Notes: generated by a model not told the origin, from the letters alone. 64,000 bases of DNA from Natrialba aegyptia DSM 13077 (GCF_000337535.1 NZ_AOIP01000031.1:382704-446703), one strand, 5' to 3'. Positions 8,229 through 17,617 are shown, numbered from the stretch's first letter. Program-made: numbers and translations.

Positions 8229-9161
8229 ATGTCGATACAACGCCGAGCGTTCATCGCGACAGTCGGGGGTGGCCTCGCCGTCGGCAGTGCGGGCTGTCTC
8301 GGGAACGGTGGATCGGACGAAGGCGACGGTATGCCGGACGTGAGCGGCACGTCGCTCACACTTACCACGACAACCAGCACCGAAGATTCTGGACTGCTCA
8401 CCGAACTCAACCCGCCGTTCGAGGAGCACTACGGGGTTACGGTCGAGGCGGTTCCACAGGGGACCGGAAACGCCATCGAGACGGCGCGCCGCGGCGATTC
8501 CGACGTGGTGATGGTCCATGCCCGCTCGCTCGAGGACGAGTTCATGGAGGACGGTTACGGCGTGAACCGGCGCGATCTGATGTTCAACGATTTCGTCGTC
8601 GTCGGGCCGTCCGACGATCCGGCCGAAATCAACGGCAGCGAGTCGGTCGTCGAGGCGTTCGAAGCGATCGCCGACACCGATTCGACGTTCGTGTCCCGCG
8701 GCGATAATTCGGGGACGTACACGAAAGAACAGGAACTCTGGGGCGAAACGTCGCTCGGGGAGCCCTCGGGCGAGTGGTATCGCAGTATCGGATCCGGCAT
8801 GGGTGATGCGTTGAACCAGGCGAACCTGGATGGGACCTATACGCTGTCGGACAGAGGGACCTTCCTCTCGATGCGCAGTGATCTCGATCTCGAGATTCAC
8901 GTGCAGGGGCCGATCGAGGGCGGGCCGGAACTGCTCTCGAACCCGTACGGGATCGTCGCGGTCAATCCCGAGATCCACGACAACGTCGAGTACACGCTGG
9001 CGATGGCGTACATCGGCTACGTGACGAGCCCCGAGGCGCAGTCGATCATCGAGGAGTATACGGCAAACGGCGAGCAGTTGTTCTACCCCGATGCGTTAAG
9101 CGAGGACCCGAACTTCCAGCAATACGTCCCCGAGGGGTGGCAAAGCGACGACGAGACGTAA
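8229..9161 (+). CDS. tupA: tungstate-type ABC transporter substrate-binding lipoprotein (TupA-like)
   Basis: A 310-aa exported binding protein. The leader has an [19 protein letters not shown] Tat/lipobox sequence, so the mature protein is anchored at Cys25. The body has the TupA pattern: [11 protein letters not shown] at the start of the domain, [13 protein letters not shown], and [14 protein letters not shown] near the hinge, all expected around the oxyanion site. The Ser/Asp-rich linker after the lipobox is typical of haloarchaeal lipoproteins. It heads an operon with a permease (9229), an ATPase (10005) and a ModE-like regulator (10903). Molybdate or vanadate specificity cannot be excluded. 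Confidence 0.85.
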   Translation: MSIQRRAFIATVGGGLAVGSAGCLGNGGSDEGDGMPDVSGTSLTLTTTTSTEDSGLLTELNPPFEEHYGVTVEAVPQGTGNAIETARRGDSDVVMVHARSLEDEFMEDGYGVNRRDLMFNDFVVVGPSDDPAEINGSESVVEAFEAIADTDSTFVSRGDNSGTYTKEQELWGETSLGEPSGEWYRSIGSGMGDALNQANLDGTYTLSDRGTFLSMRSDLDLEIHVQGPIEGGPELLSNPYGIVAVNPEIHDNVEYTLAMAYIGYVTSPEAQSIIEEYTANGEQLFYPDALSEDPNFQQYVPEGWQSDDET

Positions 9162-9228
9162 TCGACGTGGTGATAACGCGTGACCGAACAATGAGACGAC
9201 AACCGAGGACGAATTCGGTGATCCGACC

Positions 9229-10008
9229 GTGAGTATTACCCGGACGAGCGCCGCATCGATGGCCGGCTGTAGCGACTGCCTCGTTCGACTGTCTCACTTC
9301 CACTTGGGGACGATCGCCCCGCTCCAGTCCGAGTTCCCCTTCGAGTGGATCTACATCAGGAGCATCATCGAGGTCTCGCTCTACGTCAGTCTCGTCGCCG
9401 TCGCCCTGAGTACCCTCCTGAGCATCCCCGTCGCGCTCGTGCTCGGCTTTACCGAGTTCCGCGGCAAGGGCTTTCTGCGGTCGGTCATCACGACCGGAAT
9501 GGGCTTTCCGAGCGTCGTCGTGGGGCTTTCCGTCCTGTTTCTCGTCTCCAATCAGGGGCCGCTCGGCCCGCTCGATCTGATCTTCACGACCGAGGCGATG
9601 ATCCTGTCCCAGCTGGTCCTCGCGACGCCGGTCATCATGGGCGTGAGCCTCGCCGCCGTCTCGAGCGTCGACCAGCAGGTCCGTGATGCGGCCTTCGCGA
9701 TGGGCGGGACGCGCCTCGATGTCGCGCTCGTCACGATCAAAGAGGCCCGGTACGGTCTCGTCACCGCCGTCCTCGCCGGATTCGGCCGGGCGATCAGCGA
9801 GATCGGCAGCGTCCTCATCGTGGGCGGCAACATCGTCGGATCGGACGGCGAGTCCTACACGCGGACGCTCACGACGGCGATCCGCGTCGAGGCCCGGAAC
9901 GGCCAGTTCGATACGGCATTTCTCCTCGGCGCGATTCTCGTGGTCCTCGTCTTGCTCGTCAACGCGCTCGTGATCCGCCTCGGGGGCACCAACGGAGGGT
10001 ACCGATGA
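9229..10008 (+). CDS. tupB: tungstate ABC transporter permease (TupB-like)
   Basis: A membrane permease of about 250 aa with a BPD-type transmembrane domain. Hydrophobic segments are [19 protein letters not shown], a central [13 protein letters not shown] helix, [16 protein letters not shown] and a C-terminal [17 protein letters not shown]. The cytoplasmic EAA loop is [21 protein letters not shown] followed by the Gly-rich [17 protein letters not shown]. The frame opens at GTG 9229 but ATG 9259 may be the real start. It overlaps the ATPase gene by 4 nt (ATGA), indicating translational coupling. Confidence 0.85.
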   Translation: MSITRTSAASMAGCSDCLVRLSHFHLGTIAPLQSEFPFEWIYIRSIIEVSLYVSLVAVALSTLLSIPVALVLGFTEFRGKGFLRSVITTGMGFPSVVVGLSVLFLVSNQGPLGPLDLIFTTEAMILSQLVLATPVIMGVSLAAVSSVDQQVRDAAFAMGGTRLDVALVTIKEARYGLVTAVLAGFGRAISEIGSVLIVGGNIVGSDGESYTRTLTTAIRVEARNGQFDTAFLLGAILVVLVLLVNALVIRLGGTNGGYR

Positions 10009-10850
10009 CGATGGACGACCCTGCAACGGCCACAAAAGACGCGAGTTCAACTCGGCCGACGGATGCGCCACCGTCCACAACGCCGACGCTCCGGGCCGTC
10101 GACATCCAGCACGGCTACGGCTCCGAAACCGTCCTCGAGAGTGTCTCGCTGTCGATCGACGCCGGCGAGGTCGTCGCGATCATCGGCCCGTCCGGCGTCG
10201 GCAAGACGACGCTCTTGCGTCTCCTTGCGCTGTTCGAGCAGCCCCGCGACGGGACACTGGAGTACGACGGGACCGACGTCTGGGAAATCACGACCCAACA
10301 GCGCCTCGCCTTCCGCCGGCGGATCGGCATGGTGTTCCAGGACGCCAGCCTCTTCGACGCGAGCGTGCGACGCAACGCCGAGTACGGCCTGCACGTCCGC
10401 CAGTCCTGGATCGACCGCCTTCGCCGCGAGTTCGCCGACCTCGTCGGGCTGCGCGACGGCACCGGCGAGGCGATCGAGGCGCTCGACGTGGTCGGCCTCT
10501 CGGACGAACTCGACCGGCACGCGAGTTCGCTCTCGGGTGGAGAGGCCCAGCGCGTCGCGTTTGCACGGGCGCTGGCGTTCGATCCCGACGTGCTCTTGCT
10601 CGACGAACCCACGTCGGATCTCGACCCGCGGAATACGGCGGTCATCGAGGATGCGGTCCGCGAGGCGAGCGAGCGCGGGATCGGCGTGGCGATCGCGACG
10701 CACGACATGAACCAGGCTCGGCGCGTCGCCGACCGGGTTGCGGTGTTGCTCGGCGACGGGATCATCGAGGTCGGCGAGACGAAGACGATGTTCGAAGACC
10801 CGGAGGACCCGCGGACGCGAAAGTTCATCGACGGGGAGTTGATTTACTGA
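10005..10850 (+). CDS. tupC: tungstate ABC transporter ATP-binding protein (TupC-like)
   Basis: A 281-aa ABC ATPase that powers uptake with TupA and TupB. Walker A is GPSGVGKT (61-68), the ABC signature is [15 protein letters not shown], Walker B is [12 protein letters not shown], and the H-loop is ATHD. The first 28 residues are a Thr/Pro/Ala-rich extension before the domain proper ([11 protein letters not shown]), a common haloarchaeal feature. The start overlaps the permease stop codon. No TOBE domain is fused to the C-terminus; TOBE-like domains instead occur in the next gene. Confidence 0.88.
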   Translation: MTMDDPATATKDASSTRPTDAPPSTTPTLRAVDIQHGYGSETVLESVSLSIDAGEVVAIIGPSGVGKTTLLRLLALFEQPRDGTLEYDGTDVWEITTQQRLAFRRRIGMVFQDASLFDASVRRNAEYGLHVRQSWIDRLRREFADLVGLRDGTGEAIEALDVVGLSDELDRHASSLSGGEAQRVAFARALAFDPDVLLLDEPTSDLDPRNTAVIEDAVREASERGIGVAIATHDMNQARRVADRVAVLLGDGIIEVGETKTMFEDPEDPRTRKFIDGELIY

Positions 10851-10902
10851 TGGCTCCGTATTGTCTTCGTATGCCACTTACTCCCGTGCGACGGGGGTCA
10901 CC

Positions 10903-11745
10903 GTGACCGTCGAAAAGCGGTACCGAACCGAACTCGCCATCGACGGCGTGACGATCGACCGCCGGGACGTCGAGATGCTCGAAGCCATCGACCGTCACGG
11001 CTCGATGCACGCCGCCGCCGACGCGCTCGGGCGCTCGTACGCCCGCCTCCAGCGTCGCATCGTCGAACTCGAGGACGCGGTCGGCGCGGTCACAGAGCGC
11101 CGCCGCGGCGGTGCGGACGGCGGCGGAACCGAACTCACGCCCGCGGCGGTCGACCTCCTCCAGCAGTTCGAACGCCACCAGACCGAACTCGACGGCGTCG
11201 CCCGCGTCACCGAATCCGTGTTTCCGGGGGCCCTGGTCGACCGAACTGGTGAACTCGGGACGGTCGAGACGCCGATCGGTCGGATCGTCGCCCTCGTTCC
11301 CGACGACGCGACGACGGTCGAGGTCGGCGTCCGCTCGGACGCGGTCGTGCTGTCCGATCCATCGACAGTCGACGCGACAGCGACCGACGATCCGTTGGCG
11401 TCCGACGCGTCGACAGCCGATAGCGATGCCACAGACGGCAGCGACCCACGGCGGACGAGCCTTCGAAATCAGTTTACGGGAACCGTCACGGCGATCGACG
11501 CCGCCGACGCCATCGCCAGAGTCACGCTCGACCTCGGCGACGAGGGCGACAAGGGCAACGAGGGCAACGAAGATGACGAGGGCGACGACAGCGGTGATGG
11601 CGACAGCGGTGACGAGTTCACCCTCCAAACGGTCATCACGCGGACGAGCCTGCAGCGACTCGAACTCGAACCCGGCGTGGCGGTGCGTGCGTCGTTCAAG
11701 GCGACGGCGGCGCGGGCGATACCGGCGGCACAGAACCGGGAGTAA
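10903..11745 (+). CDS. ModE-like regulator with HTH and TOBE domains
   Basis: A 280-aa regulator. The N-terminal winged HTH (RRDVEMLEAIDRHGSMHAAADALGRSYARLQRRI) matches the ModE/LysR-like type, followed by two TOBE-like oxyanion-binding segments (about 100-145 and the C-terminal part) separated by an acidic Gly/Asp/Asn linker with 6-bp repeat character at the DNA level (about 11540-11612). By position after tupABC it probably senses tungstate or molybdate and controls the operon. The frame begins at TTG 10861; GTG 10903 (VTVEKRYRTELAIDG) is preferred because it follows a G-rich stretch and removes an unusual N-terminus. Confidence 0.8.
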   Translation: MTVEKRYRTELAIDGVTIDRRDVEMLEAIDRHGSMHAAADALGRSYARLQRRIVELEDAVGAVTERRRGGADGGGTELTPAAVDLLQQFERHQTELDGVARVTESVFPGALVDRTGELGTVETPIGRIVALVPDDATTVEVGVRSDAVVLSDPSTVDATATDDPLASDASTADSDATDGSDPRRTSLRNQFTGTVTAIDAADAIARVTLDLGDEGDKGNEGNEDDEGDDSGDGDSGDEFTLQTVITRTSLQRLELEPGVAVRASFKATAARAIPAAQNRE

Positions 11746-11765
11746 CGGAACGCAGTTGCCCGTTG

Positions 11766-12446
11766 TCAGACGACGTCGCCGCGAACCGTTACGCCGTCCT
11801 GTTGCTCGCGCCAGGCGTGGAGGTCGTGGGCGGCCTCGGTCGCCTCCTCCTCGTCCAGTCCGAGCATCCCCAGGGCCGCCGAAAGCGTCGGCAACGCGAG
11901 TTCGCTCTCGCGGAGTTTTCGGAAGGCCTCGTCGCTTTTCGTGCCCTCGGCCCAGAGGCAGACGCCGCGGGGGTCGAGCAGTTGCGTGTAGTCGCCACGG
12001 CGTTTCGCGCCGCGGAGGCGCTGGGTGACGTTGTCCTCGAAGGAGGCGTTGCAGACTTCGAGGTGGATCGGTTCGTCCTCGTCGCCGAGCAGGTGGGCGG
12101 CGAGACACCGTTCGGGAGCGGCGTGGCCGTTCGCGTTCGCTCGCAGGAGGTCGGGATGGTCGTCGGCCCAGTCGGCGCGGACGGATTTGCCGACGCCGGC
12201 GATGCCGTGGGAGTCGCGAAATCGGGCGTCCGGGTCGGCTCCGGCGTCGCTGGCGGCCGCGCTGCCGTCGCGCAACAAGATGTCCTTCGTCAGGTAGACA
12301 TCGAGGCGCTCGACCGGATCGAGGCCGAGCGCGACGTCGCCGAAGGCCCAGACTTCGCGGACGGGCACCGGCAACTGCTCGCGTTCGACGGTGTCGACGA
12401 GTTCTTCGAGCCGGGCGACCGCGTCGGCGCGGTCAAATCCACTCAT
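11766..12446 (-). CDS. conserved haloarchaeal hypothetical protein
   Basis: A 226-aa soluble acidic protein that looks universally haloarchaeal in composition: VREVWAFGDVALGLDPVERLDVYLTKDILLRDG near the N-terminus, HLEVCNASFEDNVTQRLRGAKRRGDY in the middle and a helical C-terminus (LPTLSAALGMLGLDEEEATEAAHDLHAW). The GDVALGLDPVERLDVYL segment is reminiscent of nucleotidyltransferase-like folds, but the diagnostic GSxxxG...DxD pattern is not complete, so I assign no function. It converges on the ModE-like gene, with stops about 20 bp apart. Confidence 0.75.
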   Translation of the reverse strand: MSGFDRADAVARLEELVDTVEREQLPVPVREVWAFGDVALGLDPVERLDVYLTKDILLRDGSAAASDAGADPDARFRDSHGIAGVGKSVRADWADDHPDLLRANANGHAAPERCLAAHLLGDEDEPIHLEVCNASFEDNVTQRLRGAKRRGDYTQLLDPRGVCLWAEGTKSDEAFRKLRESELALPTLSAALGMLGLDEEEATEAAHDLHAWREQQDGVTVRGDVV

Positions 12447-12493
12447 TGTGGGTGAGTGGGGTCTCGAGTCGCAAAACGGTTTCTCGTTTTCAG

Positions 12494-12559
12494 TGTCGGT
12501 TTCGGTGTCGGTTTCGATTTCGGGTTCAGTTTCGATGTCGTTCCCATTCCCGCTCCCGC
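12494..12559. repeat. imperfect hexanucleotide repeat tract
   Basis: Intergenic tract of GTCGGTTTC/GATTTC/GGTTCA-type units running into TTCCCATTCCCGCTCCCGCT. It lies between the convergent or tandem genes at 11766 and 12579 and has the same 6-bp periodicity as tracts at 28491-28556 and within coding linkers elsewhere in the window. Confidence 0.6.
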
Positions 12560-12578
12560 TCTTACCCCCAGCGGCGCT

Positions 12579-13052
12579 TCAAACCCGCTTCGACCGATCG
12601 GTCGTCACGTACACCGTCTTCCGAACCGTCGCGTGCACCGTCCCGTCCGCGTCGACGAGGTCGACGGTGTAGTGGCGATCGATCGAGTCCGTCTCCGAAT
12701 CCGCGAGTTCGGCGCGGACCGCGGCCAGTTCCTCGTCGCTGATCGTAAACCGCGCGTACAGCGTCTCCTGTCCCGGCTTCTTGAATCGAATGTCGGCCTC
12801 CTTGTCCCAGACGGTGAACTCGTCGCCGAGATTCTTGAGGAGCATCATCATGTAGAACGGGTCGGTCGCGGCGTATATGCTGCCGCCGAAGGTCGTCCCG
12901 ACGTAGTTTCGCGTCCGCCAGGTGTGCGGGAGTTTGATCCGAACCTCCTGCCAGTCAGGCGCGACGTACGTGACGCGGCCGCCGGTGCGGCGGTAGGCCG
13001 GAAAGAGATTGAATCCGATCCGGTAGAGTCGTGCGCGAAGCGAGTCGAACAT
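12579..13052 (-). CDS. DUF4442-type hotdog-fold protein (putative acyl-CoA thioesterase)
   Basis: A 157-aa protein with a hotdog-fold pattern: WRTRNYVGTTFGGSIYAATDPFYMMML is the long central helix region with the GG turn seen in PaaI/DUF4442 relatives, followed by alternating beta strands (EADIRFKKPGQETLYARFTI, HYTVDLVDADGTVHATVRKTVYV). Such proteins usually hydrolyse or bind acyl-CoA thioesters; the substrate is unknown. The start at 13052 (MFDSLRARLYRIGFNLFPAY) is chosen over an upstream in-frame codon because this is where the family-like sequence begins. Confidence 0.8.
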   Translation of the reverse strand: MFDSLRARLYRIGFNLFPAYRRTGGRVTYVAPDWQEVRIKLPHTWRTRNYVGTTFGGSIYAATDPFYMMMLLKNLGDEFTVWDKEADIRFKKPGQETLYARFTISDEELAAVRAELADSETDSIDRHYTVDLVDADGTVHATVRKTVYVTTDRSKRV

Positions 13053-13205
13053 ACGCTCCCTCGGTCGAGTACCCTCAAAGCCGTTGGTAAACCCCGTGTT
13101 CGTGTCCGCGCGTTGTCGCTGCCTCCACCCGTCGACACCGTTGGACACCGGCGCGAATCGTGTCATGAGAGCAGGTTTTTATCCGATCATATCGAATGCC
13201 AAGAT

Positions 13206-13925
13206 ATGCGACACCGCGTCTTCAACGACGACGGCGACACTGAACTCGTGTTCGTCATGGGCTGGGGCAACCGCTGGACCCACGAGAACGTCAGTTGGCT
13301 CATCGGGAAGCTGACCGACGCCGGCTATCGAGTTCACGCGTTCGAACTCCCGACGAACATCGAGGACTTCAAAGCGGACTGGCTCGAGCCGATCGCGGAG
13401 TACGTCCTCGAGTTCGAGGAGTACCAGCTGTTGGCCCACAGTTCGGGTGCGCTCGTCGCCCAGGCGTTAGACGGCGCGGACGACCACGTCTACCTGAGTC
13501 CGTGGTGGGGCTACGGCGCGGACTATCCCGACGCCCTTCTCGATCTGGTCTCGAAAGTCCCGACGACGCTCCCCTGTCTGCCCGTCGGCGACATGGACCG
13601 CGATGCCCTCGGCGAGCGGGCAACCGACCACCAGCTCGCGACGACCCCGCAGTGGGTCTCGCCCGCGTTCGTCCGCGAGACGCGCCACGCCCAGCAGGAC
13701 CTGCTCACGATCGACCACGACGCGGTCGTCTTCTGCTCGCTTCGAGACCCGGTTATCAGCCTCCGCCCGATCGGCGAGCGCGTCCCCGCGGAACACGTCG
13801 TCCTCTACGACGGCGGCCACGAACTCTTTTCCTCGGCGACGCGGGAGCGCTACATTGACCTCCTGCTCGACGCCCTCGAAGACGGGGCTGCAGCTATCGA
13901 AGCGCGGTCGATCGTGCCGGCCTGA
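13206..13925 (+). CDS. alpha/beta-hydrolase fold protein
   Basis: A 239-aa hydrolase-fold protein. The nucleophile elbow is LLAHSSGALVAQ (Ser in AHSSG), the acid is probably the Asp of CSLRDPVISL, and the His is in YDGGHELFSS, giving a complete triad. A short cap is rich in Trp and Tyr (LSPWWGYGADYPDA). The oxyanion loop is VFVMGWGNRW. The start at 13206 is supported by a GTTTTTAT box about 26 nt upstream (leaderless). The substrate is unknown; an esterase or lipase-like role is likely. Confidence 0.85.
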   Translation: MRHRVFNDDGDTELVFVMGWGNRWTHENVSWLIGKLTDAGYRVHAFELPTNIEDFKADWLEPIAEYVLEFEEYQLLAHSSGALVAQALDGADDHVYLSPWWGYGADYPDALLDLVSKVPTTLPCLPVGDMDRDALGERATDHQLATTPQWVSPAFVRETRHAQQDLLTIDHDAVVFCSLRDPVISLRPIGERVPAEHVVLYDGGHELFSSATRERYIDLLLDALEDGAAAIEARSIVPA

Positions 13926-14071
13926 GGGGGTTTCCGCACTGTTCGCTGCTCGAAGACGGTTTCCCGACGAGCGCGACCGAGGCGACGAAAGGCCGAAATT
14001 GTGGAGACGAAAGACCGGCCACAACCACGGAGACGAAACCGACATACGCGTTCGACCGCAACCTCTCCGCG

Positions 14072-15031
14072 ATGGACTGCAATCGGTGTGACCAGGAGGC
14101 GGTCATGCACGCCGCCTACTCCGGCTCTCACCTCTGTGCCGATCACTTCCGCGAATCCGTCGCCAAACGAGTTCGCCGTCGCATCCGACGCGACGATCTC
14201 GTCCCCCAGGACGCAACCCCCGAAAACCCCCAAACCTGGGTTATCGGCCTCTCCGGCGGCAAAGACAGCGTCGTCCTCACACAGCTCCTCCACGACACGT
14301 TCGACGACGACCCGCGCATCGAACTCGTCGGCCTGACGATTCACGAAGGCATCGAGGGCTACCGCGACAAGAGCGTCGACGCCTGCGTCGAACTCACCGA
14401 CGACCTCGGCATTCGCCACGAACTCGTCTCCTACGCGGAGGAGTTCGGCGTCCGGATGGACGATGTCGTCGAGGACGACCCCGAGAACATGGCCGCCTGC
14501 GCCTACTGCGGCGTCTTCCGCCGGGACCTCCTCTCGACGTACGCCGATGAACTCGAGGCCGACCTGCTGTTGACGGGGCACAACTTGGACGACGAGGCCC
14601 AGACGGCGTTAATGAATTTCCTCGAAGGCGACGTCGAACAGATCGCCAAACACTTCGATGCGAGTCTCGGCCCGCTCTCGAAACGCGAGGACCAGAGCGA
14701 GTTCGTTCCGCGAGCCAAACCGCTTCGCGACGTTCCCGAGAAGGAGGTCGCCCTCTACGCCCATCTCGAGGATCTCCCGGCACACATCACGGAGTGTCCG
14801 CACGCGAGCGAAGCCTACCGCGGCGAGATCCAGCAGTTACTATACGAGCTAGAGGAGAACCATCCCGGGACGCGACATTCGATCATCTCGGGCTACGAGG
14901 AGGTCGCGGAGATTGCGGCGGACGAGTTCAGCGGCGACGATGGTGCGGACCTTCAGGAGTGTGTCGAGTGTGGGTCGACGACGACGCGTGAGGTCTGTCG
15001 GAAGTGTTCGTTGCTCGACGCGCTCGTCTGA
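14072..15031 (+). CDS. ncsA: tRNA 2-thiolation enzyme NcsA/Ncs6 (TtuA family)
   Basis: A 319-aa adenylating sulfurtransferase for 2-thiouridine at tRNA position 34. It has an N-terminal zinc finger (C3, C6 and His/Cys near 20-25), the PP-loop SGGKDS at 61-66, the catalytic C143-x2-C146 pair in ACAYCGVFRR, GHNLDDEAQT, and a C-terminal zinc ribbon (CVEC...CRKC). In Haloferax the ortholog works with SAMP2. It is convergent with ftsZ2, as in other haloarchaea, which supports the assignment. The start at 14072 (MDCNRCDQEA) places the first zinc Cys at residue 3. Confidence 0.93.
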   Translation: MDCNRCDQEAVMHAAYSGSHLCADHFRESVAKRVRRRIRRDDLVPQDATPENPQTWVIGLSGGKDSVVLTQLLHDTFDDDPRIELVGLTIHEGIEGYRDKSVDACVELTDDLGIRHELVSYAEEFGVRMDDVVEDDPENMAACAYCGVFRRDLLSTYADELEADLLLTGHNLDDEAQTALMNFLEGDVEQIAKHFDASLGPLSKREDQSEFVPRAKPLRDVPEKEVALYAHLEDLPAHITECPHASEAYRGEIQQLLYELEENHPGTRHSIISGYEEVAEIAADEFSGDDGADLQECVECGSTTTREVCRKCSLLDALV

Positions 15032-15272
15032 GACGGTCTACTGTACCGATTTCCCGGCGCACTCGGCGTACACGGAGGACGGTCGTAGGTGCGCCGGGGC
15101 TGACGGCAGTCCGTGTGAGCGAATCGGCGTACCGGTGTCGTCGCTGCGTGTACGTTTCACCCGCGTCGCTGTATGCAATGTGTACGACAGTTGCTGCTGT
15201 GTCATACATGGCCGACGCTCACTGATGTATTTAAAACCGAAACTGCACTCGATCGCCTGAAAAGCGACGAGT

Positions 15273-16463
15273 TTACCGGATAACGTCGACGCCGTTCTGT
15301 TTCTCGAGTTCGCTTCGGCCGCCGTCGCTCTGCGCGCCGAATCCCTGTTTGCGTCCGGATTCGACGTTGTTGCTCGCGTCGAAGTCGGCATCGTTGAGCC
15401 CTTCGATGCTGGCGCGGGACTTGTCGGCCTGCTTTTGCGTCGTCGGACCGAGGACCTGGGCGCTCTGGACGCCGGTCATGATCGCCATGACGCGGACCTT
15501 ACCCTTGTAGTTCTCCTGAATGCGGGCACCCCAGATGACGTTCGCGGAGGCCTCGAGGCGCTCCGTGATGTTGTCTGCGATCCCTTCTGCCTCTTTGAGT
15601 GTGAGGTCCGGACCACCCGTGATGTGGACGAGTCCACCGGATGCACCGCGGTAGTCGACGTCCAGCAGCGGGTGGTTCATCGCGTCCTTGACGACCTCGT
15701 CGGTCTTGTTCTTGTCCTGGGTTTCGCCGACGAGCATGACGGCGACGCCGCCCTGGTTCATGATCGTGGACATGTCCGCGTAGTCCAGGTTGATCAGGGA
15801 CGGCTGTGTGATCGTCTCCGAGATACCCTTGACGGTCTCGGCGATGATCTGGTCCATCACGGAGAACGCCTTGCCGATCGGCAGGTTCGGGACGTAATCG
15901 AGCAGCCGGTTGTTGTCCAGCACGATAATGGAGTCGGCCTGCTCGCGGAGTTTCTCGAGACCTTCCTCGGCTTTGACCGTGCGGGCGCGCTCGACGTTAA
16001 ATGGCGTCGAGACCATCCCGACGACGATCGCACCCTGCTCTTTGGCGATCTTCGAGACGACGGGGGCGGCACCCGTGCCGGTGCCACCGCCCATCCCCGC
16101 GGTCACGAAGACGAGGTCTGCGTCACCGAGGACTTCCTTGATCGTACTCTGGGCCATCTCGGTCGCCCGTTCGCCCATCGACGGATCGCCACCGGCACCG
16201 AGCCCGTTCGTGAGCGACTTGCCGACGAGGATCTTCGTGTCGGCCTCGATCATCTTCAGGTGCTGTTTGTCCGTGTTGATCGCGACCGTGTCGGCACCGT
16301 CGACACCGATGTTATACAGCCGATTGATGGTGTTGTTCCCCGCACCACCGCAGCCGACGATGACGATCCGGGGCTCGCCGAACTCGTCTTCGTCCATCGA
16401 TGCGTCCATCTCACGGGCTTCCTGTTCCGCGTTGTCGAGGGCGTCCTGAACAATATCCTGCAT
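15273..16463 (-). CDS. ftsZ2: cell division protein FtsZ2
   Basis: A 396-aa tubulin-superfamily GTPase of the haloarchaeal FtsZ2 type. The tubulin signature GGGTGTG is at 125-131, the N-terminal GCGGAGNNT loop at 37-45, and the T7 loop NLDYAD at 225-230. The N-terminus [20 protein letters not shown] and the body closely match Haloferax FtsZ2 (as opposed to FtsZ1) from memory. FtsZ2 is needed for midcell constriction. The gene starts 2 bp after the cdrS stop, so the two form a bicistronic operon. The C-terminus after about 345 is a polar disordered tail. Confidence 0.95.
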   Translation of the reverse strand: MQDIVQDALDNAEQEAREMDASMDEDEFGEPRIVIVGCGGAGNNTINRLYNIGVDGADTVAINTDKQHLKMIEADTKILVGKSLTNGLGAGGDPSMGERATEMAQSTIKEVLGDADLVFVTAGMGGGTGTGAAPVVSKIAKEQGAIVVGMVSTPFNVERARTVKAEEGLEKLREQADSIIVLDNNRLLDYVPNLPIGKAFSVMDQIIAETVKGISETITQPSLINLDYADMSTIMNQGGVAVMLVGETQDKNKTDEVVKDAMNHPLLDVDYRGASGGLVHITGGPDLTLKEAEGIADNITERLEASANVIWGARIQENYKGKVRVMAIMTGVQSAQVLGPTTQKQADKSRASIEGLNDADFDASNNVESGRKQGFGAQSDGGRSELEKQNGVDVIR

Positions 16464-16465
16464 CG

Positions 16466-16645
16466 TTACACCTTGGCCCAGTTGTGTTTACCGGCCTGTT
16501 CGCCGTGGCCGTCGTACTGTTCGTTGATCATTTCCCGGACCGCCGACCGGATCGCCTCGCTCCGGTTTGGGAACTCGCCCGAGTCGACCAACTGCTCTAC
16601 TTCGTCGATCTGCTGTTTCGGGATACGCAGTGTCACACGCTCCAT
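16466..16645 (-). CDS. cdrS: ribbon-helix-helix cell division regulator CdrS
   Basis: A 59-aa single-domain RHH DNA-binding protein: beta strand RVTLRIP at 3-9, then two helices ([15 protein letters not shown] and [18 protein letters not shown]). RHH proteins bind as dimers to palindromic or repeated sites. In Halobacterium CdrS was shown to control ftsZ2 and cell division. It lies 2 bp before ftsZ2. An upstream in-frame extension exists but the ATG at 16645 gives the known protein size. The region just upstream carries the GTAAGAC box array, a likely autoregulatory operator. Confidence 0.95.
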   Translation of the reverse strand: MERVTLRIPKQQIDEVEQLVDSGEFPNRSEAIRSAVREMINEQYDGHGEQAGKHNWAKV

Positions 16646-16663
16646 TGTTGTATTCCCCGTTGG

Positions 16664-16841
16664 GTAAGACGGTGGCGCGCCCCTGTCAGACACGACGTGT
16701 CTTACACCGGAGACGCCCGACATCGGGCAGTTTCCGCCGTTTTGCATCCGGTGTAAGACGGCCGTCTTACGCGAATAAACGGAATACTGTCTTGCATAAT
16801 AAAACTACCGACGAGCCGGACGATCACTGTCTTACGACAGT
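16664..16841. promoter_or_regulatory. GTAAGAC/GTCTTAC operator array upstream of cdrS-ftsZ2
   Basis: Six copies of a heptamer lie in 172 bp: GTAAGAC at 16664-16670 and 16753-16759; GTCTTAC at 16699-16705, 16764-16770 and 16829-16835; a variant GTCTTGC at 16789-16795. Two copies form the perfect 18-bp palindrome GTAAGACGGCCGTCTTAC (16753-16770). Further symmetric elements are a 12-bp inverted repeat (GTCTTACACCGG at 16699-16710 with its complement at 16748-16759), GACAC-GAC-GTGTC (16689-16701) and ACTGTC-TTAC-GACAGT (16826-16841). Minus-strand TATA candidates are at about 16773-16779 and 16797-16804, so the perfect palindrome lies where it could block initiation. Confidence 0.8.
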
Positions 16842-16861
16842 CACTGATCTGGCGTCTACGG

Positions 16862-17617
16862 CTACCTCGACTCCAGTACGTCCGCTGCTGGCGTCCGTCG
16901 TCCACAGCCCGGACAGAACGACCAATCGGATCTGAACTCATCGCCGCACTCACAGAACAATCGCCGTGAGGACTTCTCACCGCAGTTCGGGCAGTAAACG
17001 TGCTCGTCGTCAACGGGCTCGCCACACTGTCCACACGTCGTTTGCATCGATTCCGATCGCGCCTGTTCCTGGTCGGCCTGTTGTGGTGCGGGCTGCCCGC
17101 CGCCGTTTCGACTCGAGTTCGCTCGTGAACCCTGTACCGAATCGGCCGGTTGATTATTTGGTCGTCTGACATGGTCTTCAGATGACGCCCGTTCGGACTC
17201 GCGCGTCTCCGACTGCTCGTCAGCCGACTGGAACGCCTGCCCTGCAAGCGAGACGGTGACATTGATGTCCTGTGTCTCACGGTCGCGGACATGTCTATCG
17301 CGTCGTCCGTCGCCGGCGTATGACGGCTCCTGTGGACCCGTCTGGCCGACAGGGTGCTGTCCGACGAGCGACGCAACCTGCTTGGCTACGAGTTCATCGA
17401 CGCGTTCGCGGACGAGTTCGTCGAGCGTCTGATCGAGTGCTGAACTCGCCGGTGCGGCATCAGTTGTCGCGTTCCGCTCCGCGCGGGTATCGGAGACTGG
17501 TCCCTCGTGACCGAGATACGAACGGAGTGCCTGGCGCATTGCCTCGCTCTTCGAAAGATCGAGGGCCTCGAGTTCGTCGACGAGGGCGTCATCGGCGCGG
17601 AACGTGATCTTACTCAT
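16862..17617 (-). CDS. cdrL: CdrL, RHH regulator with zinc ribbons
   Basis: A 251-aa protein with an N-terminal RHH domain (MSKITFRADDALVDELEALDL, then KSEAMRQALRSYLG to about residue 36), a long polar disordered middle rich in Gln, Ser and Arg, and two C-terminal zinc ribbons (C195/C198 with C209/C212, and C222/C224 with C235/C238). It occupies the conserved position behind cdrS-ftsZ2 and is the long partner of CdrS. It probably binds DNA, possibly the box array downstream of its stop codon, and may oligomerise or recruit partners through the zinc ribbons. The upstream region at 17618-17742 lacks the GTAAGAC heptamer. Confidence 0.9.
   Translation of the reverse strand: MSKITFRADDALVDELEALDLSKSEAMRQALRSYLGHEGPVSDTRAERNATTDAAPASSALDQTLDELVRERVDELVAKQVASLVGQHPVGQTGPQEPSYAGDGRRDRHVRDRETQDINVTVSLAGQAFQSADEQSETRESERASSEDHVRRPNNQPADSVQGSRANSSRNGGGQPAPQQADQEQARSESMQTTCGQCGEPVDDEHVYCPNCGEKSSRRLFCECGDEFRSDWSFCPGCGRRTPAADVLESR

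Noticed and set aside
10825-12108. 427-codon minus-strand frame across the ModE-like gene
   Set aside because: Arg/Pro-rich shadow without domains; the plus-strand HTH-TOBE protein is convincing.
14928-15209. Minus-strand frame with a TATA-like box, running into ncsA antisense
   Set aside because: Very basic composition, unlike haloarchaeal proteins, and most of it lies opposite ncsA. At most a promoter for a small antisense RNA.
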